From assembly GCA_052034135.1 (NCBI GenBank), contig JBPOJC010000038.1, positions 1 to 22,004 of the forward strand: a stretch of DNA of 22,004 nt, written 5' to 3'. Positions 8,293 to 15,821 of this stretch are shown here, one piece after another (the first letter of the stretch is position 1; each line of letters starts with the position of its first letter). A model generated the notes under the pieces. That model saw only the letters and a program-made list of their open reading frames with translations. It searched no databases and was not told the DNA's origin. The stretch comes from JAGPKI01 sp052034135. GTDB lineage: Bacteria > Caldisericota > Caldisericia > UBA6126 > JAGPKI01. The position numbers and the translations under genes were made by a program.

Positions 8293-8742
8293 ATGGAAGA
8301 TGAAATAATAGAAAGAGTAAAAAATCTTGTTTCAATAATGAAATCAAATAATTTAAAATCTATCTCAATTCAATCAAAAGACTTCTCCATTCAGATAGAG
8401 AGTGGAGAAATTTTTAATATTGAGAAAAAAGAGTTAGTAGAAGCACTCGAAGAGAAGAAATCACCCGCAAATGATGAAGAGAAAGATAATGATAGTTACA
8501 TTTTTGTAAAAGCTCCTCTTATTGGAACTTTCTATAGAGCTCCCTCGCCAGATTCTTCGCCTTTTGTTGAAATAGGCGATATAGTAGAGCCAAAACAAAC
8601 ACTCTGCATTATTGAAGCTATGAAAGTAATGAACGAGATAACAATTGAAAAAAAAGGAAAAATCATAGAAATTTACCCTGAAAATGGTGAGATGGTAGAA
8701 TTTGGCAAAAATCTATTTAAAGTAGAACTCATAGAAGAGTGA
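8293..8742 (+). CDS. accB: Biotin carboxyl carrier protein of acetyl-CoA carboxylase
   Basis: Carrier protein whose covalently bound biotin shuttles carboxyl groups between biotin carboxylase (AccC) and the carboxyltransferase in fatty acid synthesis. At 149 residues it has normal BCCP length. An N-terminal helical region (1-37) and an acidic linker (about 45-67) lead into the biotinyl domain (69-147). That domain has the thumb motif APLIGTFYRAPSPDSSPF (74-91), diagnostic of the bacterial acetyl-CoA carboxylase BCCP, and the biotinylation motif EAMKVMNE with K111 as the modified lysine. The ATG lies three bases after the ispDF stop, with AAAGGGGGA as ribosome site inside the ispDF end. accC follows after 117 bases. 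The carboxyltransferase genes accA and accD are not here. Confidence 0.94.
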   Translation: MEDEIIERVKNLVSIMKSNNLKSISIQSKDFSIQIESGEIFNIEKKELVEALEEKKSPANDEEKDNDSYIFVKAPLIGTFYRAPSPDSSPFVEIGDIVEPKQTLCIIEAMKVMNEITIEKKGKIIEIYPENGEMVEFGKNLFKVELIEE

Positions 8743-8859
8743 ATATCTTGATTTACATAAAAGATAGTATTACTGAATAAGAAAGGTTCTTTGTAGTGTT
8801 TAGAGAGACATTATTTAGAGCAGTTTTAATCAAAATTTAAAAGATTGCGAGAAGTTAAA

Positions 8860-10215
8860 ATGAAGAAAATAAAGAGAATTTTGATAGCTAATAGAGGAGA
8901 AATTGCCTTAAGAGTTATAAGGGCATGTAAAGATTTATCAATCGAAACAGTCCAGGTATTTTCGGAAGCAGATGCTGATACAATTCCGGTAAAATTTGCA
9001 GATAGGTCAACATGTATTGGTCCTGCATCATCAAATTTAAGTTACTTAAATCCTTCAGCGATAATAACAGCGGCTTTACTCTTAGATGTTGATGCAATTC
9101 ACCCTGGATATGGTTTTTTATCTGAAAATTCTTCATTTGCTTCCATTTGTGAAGATTATGGAATAAAATTTATTGGTCCCAATTCATCAATGCTTAAACT
9201 TATTAAAAACAAGGCAAATGTTCGAAAAATTGCAAAAGATATTGGTGTCCCAATACTACCGGGAACTCTTGATCCGATAGAAGATGAAGTTGAAGCAAGA
9301 ATGGTTGCTTCAGAGATTGGTTACCCAATTCTTCTTAAGGCAGCTATGGGTGGAGGTGGCAGAGGAATAAGAAAAGTATCAAATCAGGAAGAATTGGAAG
9401 AGCTATTTGCTTTAGCAAAAAGAGAGTCCTTTACAGCTTTTGGTTCAGATGAAATCTATATTGAAAAGTATTTATCCAATCCAAGGCATGTGGAAGTTCA
9501 AATCCTTGGAGATGGAAAGGGTGGAGTTATCCATTTAGGAGTTAGAGAATGTTCTATCCAGAGAAAGCATCAAAAAATAATTGAAGAAGCTCCAACACTT
9601 GCCCTAAATAATAATCAAATTGAAAATTTAACCAGAACAGCTGTTAAGCTTGCAAAGGCTTTAAATTACGAAAATGCAGGTACTTTTGAGTTCCTTTCGG
9701 ATGAAAGTGGTAATTTTTACTTTATGGAAGTAAATGCAAGAATCCAGGTTGAACATCCAATTACAGAAGAAACAACAGGAATTGATATTGTAAAAGAGCA
9801 AATAAAAATTGCAGAAAATGAAACCTTAAGTATTAGGCAGGAAGATGTAAAACAAAAAGGCTGGGCATTTGAATTTAGAATAAACGCTGAAGACCCTGAA
9901 ACTTTTACTCCTCAGGCTGGTAAAATTGAATTTCTACATTTTCCCCTCGGACCAAATATAAGAATTGACTCTCATATATACTGCGGATATACAATTCCTC
10001 CTTTTTATGACTCCTTACTTGCCAAGCTAATTGTAAGGGGTCCAACAAGAGAAGAGTGTATAAATACAGCCAAGAGAGCTTTAGAAGAACTAACAATTGA
10101 AGGAATAAAAACAAATATTCCGCTTCTATTAAAAATAGTTAATGACCGAGATTTTTTAGAAGCAAAAATTAGCACAGCTTATTTAGAAAAATTAACCAAT
10201 AATTGTACTATTTAA
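8860..10215 (+). CDS. accC: Biotin carboxylase subunit of acetyl-CoA carboxylase
   Basis: ATP-grasp enzyme that carboxylates the biotin on AccB using bicarbonate and ATP. It has 451 residues, normal for AccC. The N-terminal biotin carboxylase domain begins RILIANRGEIALRVIRA and includes HPGYGFLSEN (81-90). The ATP-grasp domain covers about 115-320 with K160, the glycine loop MGGGGRGI (163-170), and the catalytic strand NARIQVEHP (292-300) holding R294 and E298. The C-terminal domain follows (about 335-440). There is no carrier or carboxyltransferase domain fused on, so it is the stand-alone subunit. ATG 8860 was chosen with GAGAAG just upstream; an in-frame TTG at 8845 would add five residues. 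The stop overlaps the convergent AMMECR1 gene by 8 bases, with no terminator hairpin seen between them. Confidence 0.95.
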   Translation: MKKIKRILIANRGEIALRVIRACKDLSIETVQVFSEADADTIPVKFADRSTCIGPASSNLSYLNPSAIITAALLLDVDAIHPGYGFLSENSSFASICEDYGIKFIGPNSSMLKLIKNKANVRKIAKDIGVPILPGTLDPIEDEVEARMVASEIGYPILLKAAMGGGGRGIRKVSNQEELEELFALAKRESFTAFGSDEIYIEKYLSNPRHVEVQILGDGKGGVIHLGVRECSIQRKHQKIIEEAPTLALNNNQIENLTRTAVKLAKALNYENAGTFEFLSDESGNFYFMEVNARIQVEHPITEETTGIDIVKEQIKIAENETLSIRQEDVKQKGWAFEFRINAEDPETFTPQAGKIEFLHFPLGPNIRIDSHIYCGYTIPPFYDSLLAKLIVRGPTREECINTAKRALEELTIEGIKTNIPLLLKIVNDRDFLEAKISTAYLEKLTNNCTI

Positions 10216-10771
10216 TTATTTCAACCTGGTAAGTGTAAACTTCTAAATTTTGTGGATTTTTATACGAATCTGGAGGAAGTCCCGCTTTAGCGCATAAATG
10301 AGCCAAAAAAACCTCTTTATCAGGCAATTCTTCCCATACTTGCGGAAGAAATGTAGCTTGATATGGACCTTCTCTTATGATTACACCGTCTTCGCCTAGT
10401 TTTAATTTGCTAAGCAAATCATTTAAATCAGAGAACTCAAGTTTTTCTGGAACAGTTAAAATTGAAACTTCTATTTCCAAATCCTCCATTTCCCATTTTT
10501 CAAGAGGAGGAAAACGAGGATCTCGAAAAGCAGCATTCAAAGTATTATCAATTACATCCAGAATTAAGGGCTTTATTGGTAAAATGGTTCCTATGCAACC
10601 TCTTAAAGCCCCATTTCTATTTAATGTAACAAAAGTGCCTCTTTTTTCAAATAGTGCTGGATCATTAATTTCTTCCATGCTAACTTCGAGCTTTTTACCA
10701 GTGGAAAAATAATATTCAAGTGTCTTTCGCGATATACTCAAAATTTTCTTTCTTTGCTCTTCAGTGTACAT
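10208..10771 (-). CDS. AMMECR1-domain protein (AmmeMemoRadiSam protein A)
   Basis: A 187-residue cytoplasmic protein consisting of one AMMECR1 domain. The hallmark LRGCIG motif is at 56-61, followed by family features AAFRDPRFPPL and EIEVSIL, and the late segment ATFLPQVWEELP. In many bacteria and archaea this protein occurs with a Memo-family protein and a radical SAM enzyme (the AmmeMemoRadiSam set), thought to act in some modification reaction that is not firmly established. Neither partner is present here, so it stands alone. It starts at ATG 10771 with GAAAGG upstream on its strand and runs tail-to-tail into accC. Upstream of it lies a repeat-filled gap. Confidence 0.88.
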   Translation of the reverse strand: MYTEEQRKKILSISRKTLEYYFSTGKKLEVSMEEINDPALFEKRGTFVTLNRNGALRGCIGTILPIKPLILDVIDNTLNAAFRDPRFPPLEKWEMEDLEIEVSILTVPEKLEFSDLNDLLSKLKLGEDGVIIREGPYQATFLPQVWEELPDKEVFLAHLCAKAGLPPDSYKNPQNLEVYTYQVEIIK

Positions 10772-10819
10772 AAACTTTACCTTTCTAATAAATTATTTAC
10801 CCAAAAATTTGGATTCCCT

Positions 10820-10966
10820 AATAATTGATTTCGGGGATGACAGTTTGTAGACTTTCGAGAATGACGCACCCCCCCCCGTCACCCTGAGGAAGTGTCTTCT
10901 CCACGACCGAAGGGTCTCAAGCCACCAGTCGCCCTGAGGAGCTTCATTTTAGCGACGAAGGGTCTC
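10820..10966 (+). repeat. Hairpin-module repeat cluster, copy 1 (direct)
   Basis: This takes up most of the left half of the 413-bp gap 10772-11184. It starts with 21 bases (10820-10840) that recur exactly at 11789-11809. After a degenerate stretch and a run of nine C (10869-10877) comes an 89-bp unit (10878-10966) that recurs at 11826-11914 with five mismatches. The unit holds two modules, each of the form GTC(A/G)CCCTGAGG ... CGAAGGGTCTC. Module 1 can pair 10882-10889 with 10907-10914. Module 2 can pair 10932-10942 with 10952-10962. In both stems CCCT pairs with AGGG, followed by a tandem G.A/A.G step and further G-C pairs. Confidence 0.8.
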
Positions 10967-10968
10967 AG

Positions 10969-11090
10969 CATCTAAAGTTTGTCAAACACAAATATGAATA
11001 AAAAGGAGAAGAAAGAACAGACAAGAATGTCTGTTCTACAACGATGAAAAGATTAAATGAGGAGATTCTTCGCTAACGCTCAGAATGACG
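10969..11090 (+). repeat. 122-bp dispersed repeat, left copy
   Basis: Matches the reverse complement of 15929-16050 over the full 122 bp with three mismatches and no gaps. It contains a perfect stem-loop (11014-11023 with 11028-11037, loop AGAA) in its middle and, at its right end, a module in minus orientation (11065-11086) with outer stem ATTCT/AGAAT around a tandem G.A step. Homology continues a little to the left into the GAAGGGTCTC end of the adjacent module, where it becomes less regular. The rest of the gap to the toxin gene holds one degenerate module, with ATTCC at 11106-11110 able to pair with GGAAT at 11142-11146. Confidence 0.92.
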
Positions 11091-11184
11091 GTGCATGGCA
11101 CGGAGATTCCTTAAGGACATGTGCGATAATACTGCACTTTCGGAATGATATGGAGGAATAAGAAGTAACGCACCGCCCTCCCGA

Positions 11185-11433
11185 TTAGTAAATATCGCCT
11201 CTTGGACCTATTTTTATAATAAGGATAACGTCCTTAATTTTCACAAAAAGCATTCTATACTTACCTATTCTAATTCTGTATATATTCTTTTCACCTTTTA
11301 CAGGGACAATATCTAATGGTTGACTCTCTGATAATTTAAATAAAGCAAGAGCCACGAGAGCTTTATATTCTTTAGGTAATCTTCTATAGGACTTTAACGC
11401 ATCTTTGGTTAACTCTATTTTATATCTTCCCAT
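11185..11433 (-). CDS. RelE/ParE-family toxin
   Basis: An 82-residue small basic protein with the RelE/ParE fold pattern: an N-terminal strand YKIELT, a helical pair (DALKSYRRLPKEYKALV), then the C-terminal strand region IYRIRIGKYRMLFVKIKDVILIIKIGPRGDIY, shown here as positions 51-82, with conserved RIGKYR and a final R-x-DIY. Relatives are mRNA interferases acting at the ribosome (RelE) or gyrase poisons (ParE); the sequence does not decide between them. It begins inside the end of the upstream partner gene (19-base overlap), with GGAAA about ten bases before the ATG. This is the usual antitoxin-first, coupled layout. The pair sits between direct copies of the local repeat. Confidence 0.85.
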   Translation of the reverse strand: MGRYKIELTKDALKSYRRLPKEYKALVALALFKLSESQPLDIVPVKGEKNIYRIRIGKYRMLFVKIKDVILIIKIGPRGDIY

Positions 11434-11621
11434 TTAATAGTATTTCCATTTTGAAGTTCTTTAATGCCTTTCTCGATATCCTCTTTTTCTTCCAAAGTTA
11501 GCGGAGTAATATCATATTCAACAAGAGTTTTCCAGAATATATCTACTAAAACATCTTTAGGCAATACCTTTAACATATTTACTATTGTATCTTCCGGGAT
11601 GGAAAGATTTTTACTATTCAA
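11415..11621 (-). CDS. Small acidic protein, likely antitoxin of the RelE-type toxin
   Basis: A 68-residue protein I do not recognise by family. It is acidic and probably mostly helical: IPEDTIVNMLKVLPKDVLVDIFWKTL forms positions 8-33, followed by a charged helix LTLEEKEDIEKGIKEL and a short tail GNTIKWEDIK. A flexible charged C-terminus fits wrapping around a toxin. Its place directly upstream of, and overlapping, the toxin gene is the main reason for calling it an antitoxin. It starts at a TTG codon. That start is supported by a perfect AAGGAGG six bases upstream, the best ribosome site in this region, consistent with making antitoxin in excess. An inverted repeat lies 24-52 bases upstream. 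Confidence 0.72.
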   Translation of the reverse strand: MNSKNLSIPEDTIVNMLKVLPKDVLVDIFWKTLVEYDITPLTLEEKEDIEKGIKELQNGNTIKWEDIK

Positions 11622-11627
11622 CTTAAA

Positions 11628-11634
11628 CCTCCTT
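11628..11634 (-). promoter_or_regulatory. Ribosome binding site fixing a TTG start
   Basis: On the minus strand AAGGAGG is followed by a six-base spacer and TTG at 11621-11619. No ATG or GTG is available near this site in the antitoxin frame, so the consensus site supports the TTG as the real start. Confidence 0.75.
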
Positions 11635-11644
11635 AATTACTCTT

Positions 11645-11673
11645 ACTAAATATAGATTTAGCTTATATTTAGT
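11645..11673. promoter_or_regulatory. Perfect inverted repeat, candidate antitoxin operator
   Basis: ACTAAATATA (11645-11654) and TATATTTAGT (11664-11673) are perfect 10-bp inverted halves with a nine-base spacer that carries a further TTTAG. It lies just upstream of the antitoxin start, where toxin-antitoxin operons usually have their autoregulatory operator. It could instead form a leader hairpin. Operator use is inference. Confidence 0.5.
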
Positions 11674-11716
11674 GTCTCTTCAATATGTCCTGAAAGCAAG
11701 TTAAGCTTATAAATAT

Positions 11717-11747
11717 ATTATAATTCAATGGAGTAATATTACTACAA
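11717..11747 (-). promoter_or_regulatory. Possible promoter of the toxin-antitoxin operon
   Basis: Minus-strand TATAAT (11722-11717) with TTGTAG (11747-11742) 19 bases upstream; the spacer is longer than ideal. A 12-bp palindrome AGTAATATTACT (11732-11743) overlaps the -35 and spacer and could be a regulator site. Transcription from here would cross the inverted repeat before the antitoxin gene. Confidence 0.3.
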
Positions 11748-11788
11748 TTAACATCACTAAATTTTAAGATTAATCCAGTAAATTTTAC

Positions 11789-11914
11789 AATAATTGATTT
11801 CGGGGATGATCATACCCCCCCCACTGTCACCCTGAGGAAGTGTCTTCTCCACGACCGAAGGGTCTCAAGCCACCAGTCACCCTGAGGAGCATCTTTCCAG
11901 CGACGAAGGGTCTC
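11789..11914 (+). repeat. Hairpin-module repeat cluster, copy 2 (direct)
   Basis: Fills most of the right part of the 342-bp gap 11622-11963. It repeats the cluster at 10820-10966 in the same orientation: the 21-base start (11789-11809), a run of eight C (11815-11822), then the 89-bp unit (11826-11914). Compared with copy 1 there are five mismatches; four lie in the nine-base apical loop of the second module (11891-11899) and one lies outside the stems. Stems are 11830-11837 with 11855-11862, and 11880-11890 with 11900-11910. Between the clusters lies the toxin-antitoxin pair. The bases from 11915 to the end of nrdG show nothing I can name. Confidence 0.8.
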
Positions 11915-11963
11915 CTTTTTTCTGTGAACCTGTGGGGAAAAAATGCTGCAGAATCTCCCTATC

Positions 11964-12677
11964 CTAATAGAAGCGCGTAACCACATTTAAACTATAATTT
12001 TCTTTAAGTTCCCCTGCAATATTTTCAATAAACGAAACCTGATAAGGAGAAACATTTTTAAAAGTAGGGTCTAACGTCTCATCGTTTTTAAATTGCTGAA
12101 GGGCATATTTCTTGCACCCTTTTATAATCTTTGCAATCTCTAAAATATCATCCTTATCAACTATTTTAGGAACTACAGTAGTTCTAAATTCATATTCTAC
12201 ATCACTTTTATTAGAGAGAAGGAGATTTATCGTTTCTTTTACTTTACTAAAACTATCATCAACGGACGTAGCGTAATCATATTTCTTAGGGGAACTTTTA
12301 ACATCCACCGCAACATAATCAACCAAGTTCTCAAAAAGAATTTTAGATAACGCTTCAGGAGATGATCCATTTGTATCAAGCTTGATTTTAATATTCGGAA
12401 TTAAGCCTCTGATTTTTCCCAAAAAGATAGGAAGATTTTCATAGATTGTCGGCTCTCCGCCAGTTATTACAACACCATCAATAAATTTAGCTCTTTGAGC
12501 TATTTTCTCTATACATTCATTCTCAGTTAAATCTTTTAAATTCCTAAGCCTCTCAGGTAAAACTAAGTCAACATTATGACAAAAAGGACACCTGAAATTA
12601 CATCCACCAAAGAATAAAACCGCTGAAATAACACCCGGATAATCTATTAAACTTGTGCCGATAAAACCTTTTATCAT
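11964..12677 (-). CDS. nrdG: Anaerobic ribonucleotide reductase activating enzyme (radical SAM)
   Basis: Radical SAM activase that uses S-adenosylmethionine and a [4Fe-4S] cluster to place the glycyl radical on NrdD. Of its 237 residues, the cluster motif C26-x3-C30-x2-C33 sits in GGCNFRCPFCHN, followed by the SAM-binding glycine motif VVITGGEPT. The N-terminus FIGTSLIDYPG is typical of the longer NrdG variant (pyruvate-formate-lyase-activase-like, about 230 residues) rather than the 155-residue enterobacterial form. I chose ATG 12677, one base after the nrdD stop; an in-frame TTG at 12686 would add three residues and overlap nrdD. Neither has a clear ribosome site, so translation is probably coupled to nrdD. 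Confidence 0.92.
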   Translation of the reverse strand: MIKGFIGTSLIDYPGVISAVLFFGGCNFRCPFCHNVDLVLPERLRNLKDLTENECIEKIAQRAKFIDGVVITGGEPTIYENLPIFLGKIRGLIPNIKIKLDTNGSSPEALSKILFENLVDYVAVDVKSSPKKYDYATSVDDSFSKVKETINLLLSNKSDVEYEFRTTVVPKIVDKDDILEIAKIIKGCKKYALQQFKNDETLDPTFKNVSPYQVSFIENIAGELKENYSLNVVTRFY

Positions 12678-12678
12678 T

Positions 12679-15600
12679 CTAAGCAATAACTTTTAAGTTT
12701 GATCTTTGGGAAAATTCTTTTTTCTTTCCCTTATTCCAATTCTCAACAGGCCTAAAATATCCAACTATTCTTGAATAAACTTCTGGTCTGATTATAACTT
12801 CACCATTTTCTTCATCTCTGATTCCATAATTGGCTAATTCAGTTTCAGTATGGTTCTTAGGGCAGAAACTATGTTCGCCATCGAGATAACCATGAACAGG
12901 ACAAATTGAAAATGTAGGAGTTAATGTAAAATAGGGAAGCTTATAATTTGAAACAATCTTTTTAACCAATTCTCTACACATTCTAAAGTCATGTATGGCT
13001 TCCCCTAAGAAAAGATGAACTACCGTTCCACCAGTAAACAAAGTTTGTAAATCATCCTGATGCTCCAAAACTTCAAATATATCATGCACTTCATAAACAG
13101 GTAAATGAACAGAATTTGTATAATATGGCACTTCACTATCACCAGAAGTAATTATACTATCACCAAATTGCTCTCTATCCTTCTTTGCAAGTCTATAGGA
13201 GGCACCTTCTGCAGGAGTAGCTTCGAGATTATACAAATTACCAGTTTCCTCCTGAAAATCTCTTATCGTATCACGCATAAAGGTTATAACTTTAATTACC
13301 CAATTCTTTGCTTCTGGATCACCAATTGGTTTACCGAGAAAATTAAGAGAAGCTTCATTCATTCCGATAAGCCCTATGGTTGAAAAATGATTAGCCCAAT
13401 ACCTTCCAAAGTCTATTTTAACATTGTTAAGATAATATCTTGAGTAAGGATATAGCCCACGGTCAGTAAAGTTTTCTATTACCTTTCTCTTTATCTCAAG
13501 AGAGGTTTTAGCAAGTTCCATTGCATTTTTAAGATTTAAGAAAAAATCATCCTCATTTCTTGAAATGTAAGCAATTCTTGGAATATTTATTGTAACCACT
13601 CCAATCGACCCAGTTAAAGGATCTGCTCCAAAAAGTCCTCCACCCCGTTTCTTAAGCTCTCTTTTATCGAGCATGAGTCTACAACACATTGAGCGGGCAT
13701 CGTCTGGACTCATATCTGAGTTTACAAAATTAGCAAAATATGGGACTCCATACTTTGCAGTCATTTCCCAAATTTTTTCTAAATCCTGCCTCTCCCAATC
13801 AAAGTCTTTTGTAATGTTGTAAGTAGGAATTGGGAAAGTAAAAATTCTACCCTTTCTATCGCCTTCCATCATAAGCTCGGCAAAGGCTTGGTTTATCATA
13901 CTCATTTCTTCAGTAAAATCTCCATAAGTTGCATTGAGCTTTTGCCCGGCATAGACAATATTTTTATTTTTAAGATTATTGGGGGGTACAATATCAAAAG
14001 TTAAATTTGTGAAGGGAGTATTACCTGTAATAAATACCTGACCATTCCTTTTTGCTACAACTGTTTCGTTGTCAGTATGAACACTCCAAATCACTCCTTT
14101 ATAGTCAACTACATTTATTTCTTGAATATAATCAGTTTTCGTCTCAGTAAGAGTCATTATATACTGAGCCTTTTTTGAAATACCACTGATCTTTCTTTCT
14201 TTTACATTAAAATTATAACCTGCTAATACTGCTATAGCAGATAATCCCTGTAAAATTTCAGGGTCAGTTACAGTTATTCTTTTTCTGCACTTTTCCTGCC
14301 AACCATCACCTTTTATATAGGTAGAAAGGAAAAGTCTGGCTTGCCTTTTGCTTAAGTTGAATAGAAATGATGGAAGTTTTTTAGATTTAGCATTAAGTAA
14401 CTTATGAATAGTTTTACTCGAAGTAGGCGAAAGCCTTATATTTGTACAAGTCCCTAAACCTGTTTGAATTCTGGTAGTATAGTCAAAATCGAAATCATCT
14501 AATAGATTAATAATTTCTTCATAATTCTCGGGGTTTGCTGTGGCTGACTGATAGATACTAACTCTATGACTGCCATCTTTTTCTATAGTACCTTCAGATA
14601 AAATCCACGCTAAAAGCTCTAGCTGCTGGTCACTTATAGGGAAATCAGTGTTGCTATTTTTCCCTATGACAGGAATAGAAACAGGAGAACTAAACTCTAA
14701 TATCTTTTCAATAGGCTCTAATTGATATTTATCTGAATTGAAAACTTTTCTCACTACCCTGTGCCTTGGAGATATAAGTTGATTTTGGCTTCTATTTTTA
14801 AGGTTATACATATAGCCATTATATTCTTTTACAAAAATATAATTCACTTCTTTTTTCTCTAAAGAACCATCATCCAGGTTGAAAGTGTAAATTTCATCTC
14901 CTTCTTTTAAATCATTGTAGCCTTTCCAGCCAGAAGAAGTTAAAATTTCTGTATCCTCAGAAAGACATTGAAAACCGACACGAGTTGGAACATTTAAATT
15001 AAAGATAAATTCCTGCATAGCTTGCTTTACTTCAGAATAAGCAAGTTTGTCAAAACGAATAAATGGAGCGAGCAAGGTATCAAAATTACTAAATGCTTGA
15101 GCTCCTGCTGCTTCACCCTGAAGAGTATAAAAAAAGTTAACAACCTGCCCTAAAGCTGTTCTAAAATGCTTTGGAGGAGCTGATTCAACTTTGCCCCTAA
15201 CACCACCAAAGCCTTTCTGTAACAAGTCTTCAAGGCTCCACCCCACACAATACGGGCCAAGCACTCCGAGATCATGAATATGTAATAAGCCACTATCGTT
15301 TGCTATTTTAATTTCTTCGGGGTAAATCTTGCTCAGCCAATACTTTGCAACTAATGAACTTGAGACGTTAAAATTAAGTCCCTGGAGCGAATAGGTCATA
15401 TTGGAATTTTCGTTTACTCGCCAGTCAGTCTTTTCCAAATATTCATCGACAAGTAGAACTGCAGACTCTTTTGTTAATTCAAGTTCACGCGCTTCTCTTC
15501 TTTTCTCCCGGTAAAGTATATAAGCTTTAGCAGTTTCAACGAAGCCACTCTTTATTAAGATTTTCTCAACTACATCCTGAATCTCTTCTACAGAAGGAAT

Positions 15601-15780
15601 ACTGCCTCTTCTAAAAAATTCTTTCTCTAAAATAAATTCAACATTTTTCGCTAATTCTTCTGACTCTTCTACAACTTTAGGAGAATCTGTAGCTTTGCCT
15701 GCCTTTTGAATGGCAATCATAATCTTATCTCTATTATACGGGACGATACTCCCATCACGCTTTCTTACAAGTCTCTCCAT
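12679..15780 (-). CDS. nrdD: Anaerobic (class III) ribonucleoside-triphosphate reductase with intein
   Basis: Oxygen-sensitive glycyl-radical enzyme that makes deoxynucleotides under anaerobic conditions. The reading frame codes for 1033 residues; removing the intein (272-587) leaves 717. An N-terminal ATP-cone (1 to about 92, LVRKRDGSIVPYNRDKI) provides nucleotide regulation. The catalytic barrel has MCCRLMLD (698-705), the GGGLFGADPLTGSIG stretch, and the C-terminal radical loop SRIVGYFRP, with G1007 the expected glycyl radical. A metal-site-like cluster C960/H963/H970/C973/H977 precedes it; T4 NrdD uses four cysteines for zinc, so here the set looks mixed. ATG 15780 follows AAGAAGG at nine bases. 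nrdG follows directly, and a good promoter lies upstream, so nrdDG is probably an operon. The long C-terminus after the radical loop (WNKGKKKEF) is typical of thermophile forms. Confidence 0.95.
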   Translation of the reverse strand: MERLVRKRDGSIVPYNRDKIMIAIQKAGKATDSPKVVEESEELAKNVEFILEKEFFRRGSIPSVEEIQDVVEKILIKSGFVETAKAYILYREKRREARELELTKESAVLLVDEYLEKTDWRVNENSNMTYSLQGLNFNVSSSLVAKYWLSKIYPEEIKIANDSGLLHIHDLGVLGPYCVGWSLEDLLQKGFGGVRGKVESAPPKHFRTALGQVVNFFYTLQGEAAGAQAFSNFDTLLAPFIRFDKLAYSEVKQAMQEFIFNLNVPTRVGFQCLSEDTEILTSSGWKGYNDLKEGDEIYTFNLDDGSLEKKEVNYIFVKEYNGYMYNLKNRSQNQLISPRHRVVRKVFNSDKYQLEPIEKILEFSSPVSIPVIGKNSNTDFPISDQQLELLAWILSEGTIEKDGSHRVSIYQSATANPENYEEIINLLDDFDFDYTTRIQTGLGTCTNIRLSPTSSKTIHKLLNAKSKKLPSFLFNLSKRQARLFLSTYIKGDGWQEKCRKRITVTDPEILQGLSAIAVLAGYNFNVKERKISGISKKAQYIMTLTETKTDYIQEINVVDYKGVIWSVHTDNETVVAKRNGQVFITGNTPFTNLTFDIVPPNNLKNKNIVYAGQKLNATYGDFTEEMSMINQAFAELMMEGDRKGRIFTFPIPTYNITKDFDWERQDLEKIWEMTAKYGVPYFANFVNSDMSPDDARSMCCRLMLDKRELKKRGGGLFGADPLTGSIGVVTINIPRIAYISRNEDDFFLNLKNAMELAKTSLEIKRKVIENFTDRGLYPYSRYYLNNVKIDFGRYWANHFSTIGLIGMNEASLNFLGKPIGDPEAKNWVIKVITFMRDTIRDFQEETGNLYNLEATPAEGASYRLAKKDREQFGDSIITSGDSEVPYYTNSVHLPVYEVHDIFEVLEHQDDLQTLFTGGTVVHLFLGEAIHDFRMCRELVKKIVSNYKLPYFTLTPTFSICPVHGYLDGEHSFCPKNHTETELANYGIRDEENGEVIIRPEVYSRIVGYFRPVENWNKGKKKEFSQRSNLKVIA
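14020..14967 (-). other. Intein with LAGLIDADG endonuclease inside NrdD
   Basis: Residues 272-587 of the NrdD precursor (316 residues) interrupt an otherwise continuous reductase sequence, between ...RVGFQ and TPFTNLTF.... Splicing motifs: first residue C272 in CLSEDTEI; block B SPRH with H340; C-terminal block GQVFITGN ending N587; and T588 as the +1 nucleophile. The penultimate residue is G586 rather than the usual histidine. Two DOD endonuclease motifs are visible, LAWILSEG (390-397) and STYIKGDG (486-493), each retaining an acidic residue, so homing activity is possible. The insertion lies in a highly conserved stretch of the enzyme, as inteins usually do. Confidence 0.93.
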
Positions 15781-15802
15781 TTGGGGTAACCTTCTTCCTT
15801 AA

Positions 15803-15821
15803 ATTATTTAATTCAAATAAT
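15803..15821. promoter_or_regulatory. Inverted repeat at the nrdD start region, candidate operator
   Basis: ATTATTT and AAATAAT form perfect 7-bp halves around a five-base centre. The site directly follows the -10 hexamer on the minus strand and would span the transcription start, a position suited to repression. It does not look like the NrdR box I know. The very AT-rich context makes a chance match possible. Confidence 0.3.

Noticed and set aside
8743..8859. Possible promoter or small gene between accB and accC
   Set aside because: I found no well-spaced -35/-10 pair and no open frame with a ribosome site. It is probably just an intra-operon spacer.
10377..10712. + strand open frame of 111 codons
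   Set aside because: It is the antisense shadow of the AMMECR1 gene, whose LRGCIG and other family motifs are clear on the minus strand.
10869..10877. Runs of nine and eight C (the second at 11815-11822) as phase-variation tracts
   Set aside because: Both lie outside any gene and any promoter I can identify. They are part of the repeat unit, so length change would have no obvious effect on expression.
10820..11914. CRISPR-like array from the repeated modules
   Set aside because: The units differ in length, occur in both orientations, have no regular unique spacers, and no cas genes are present.
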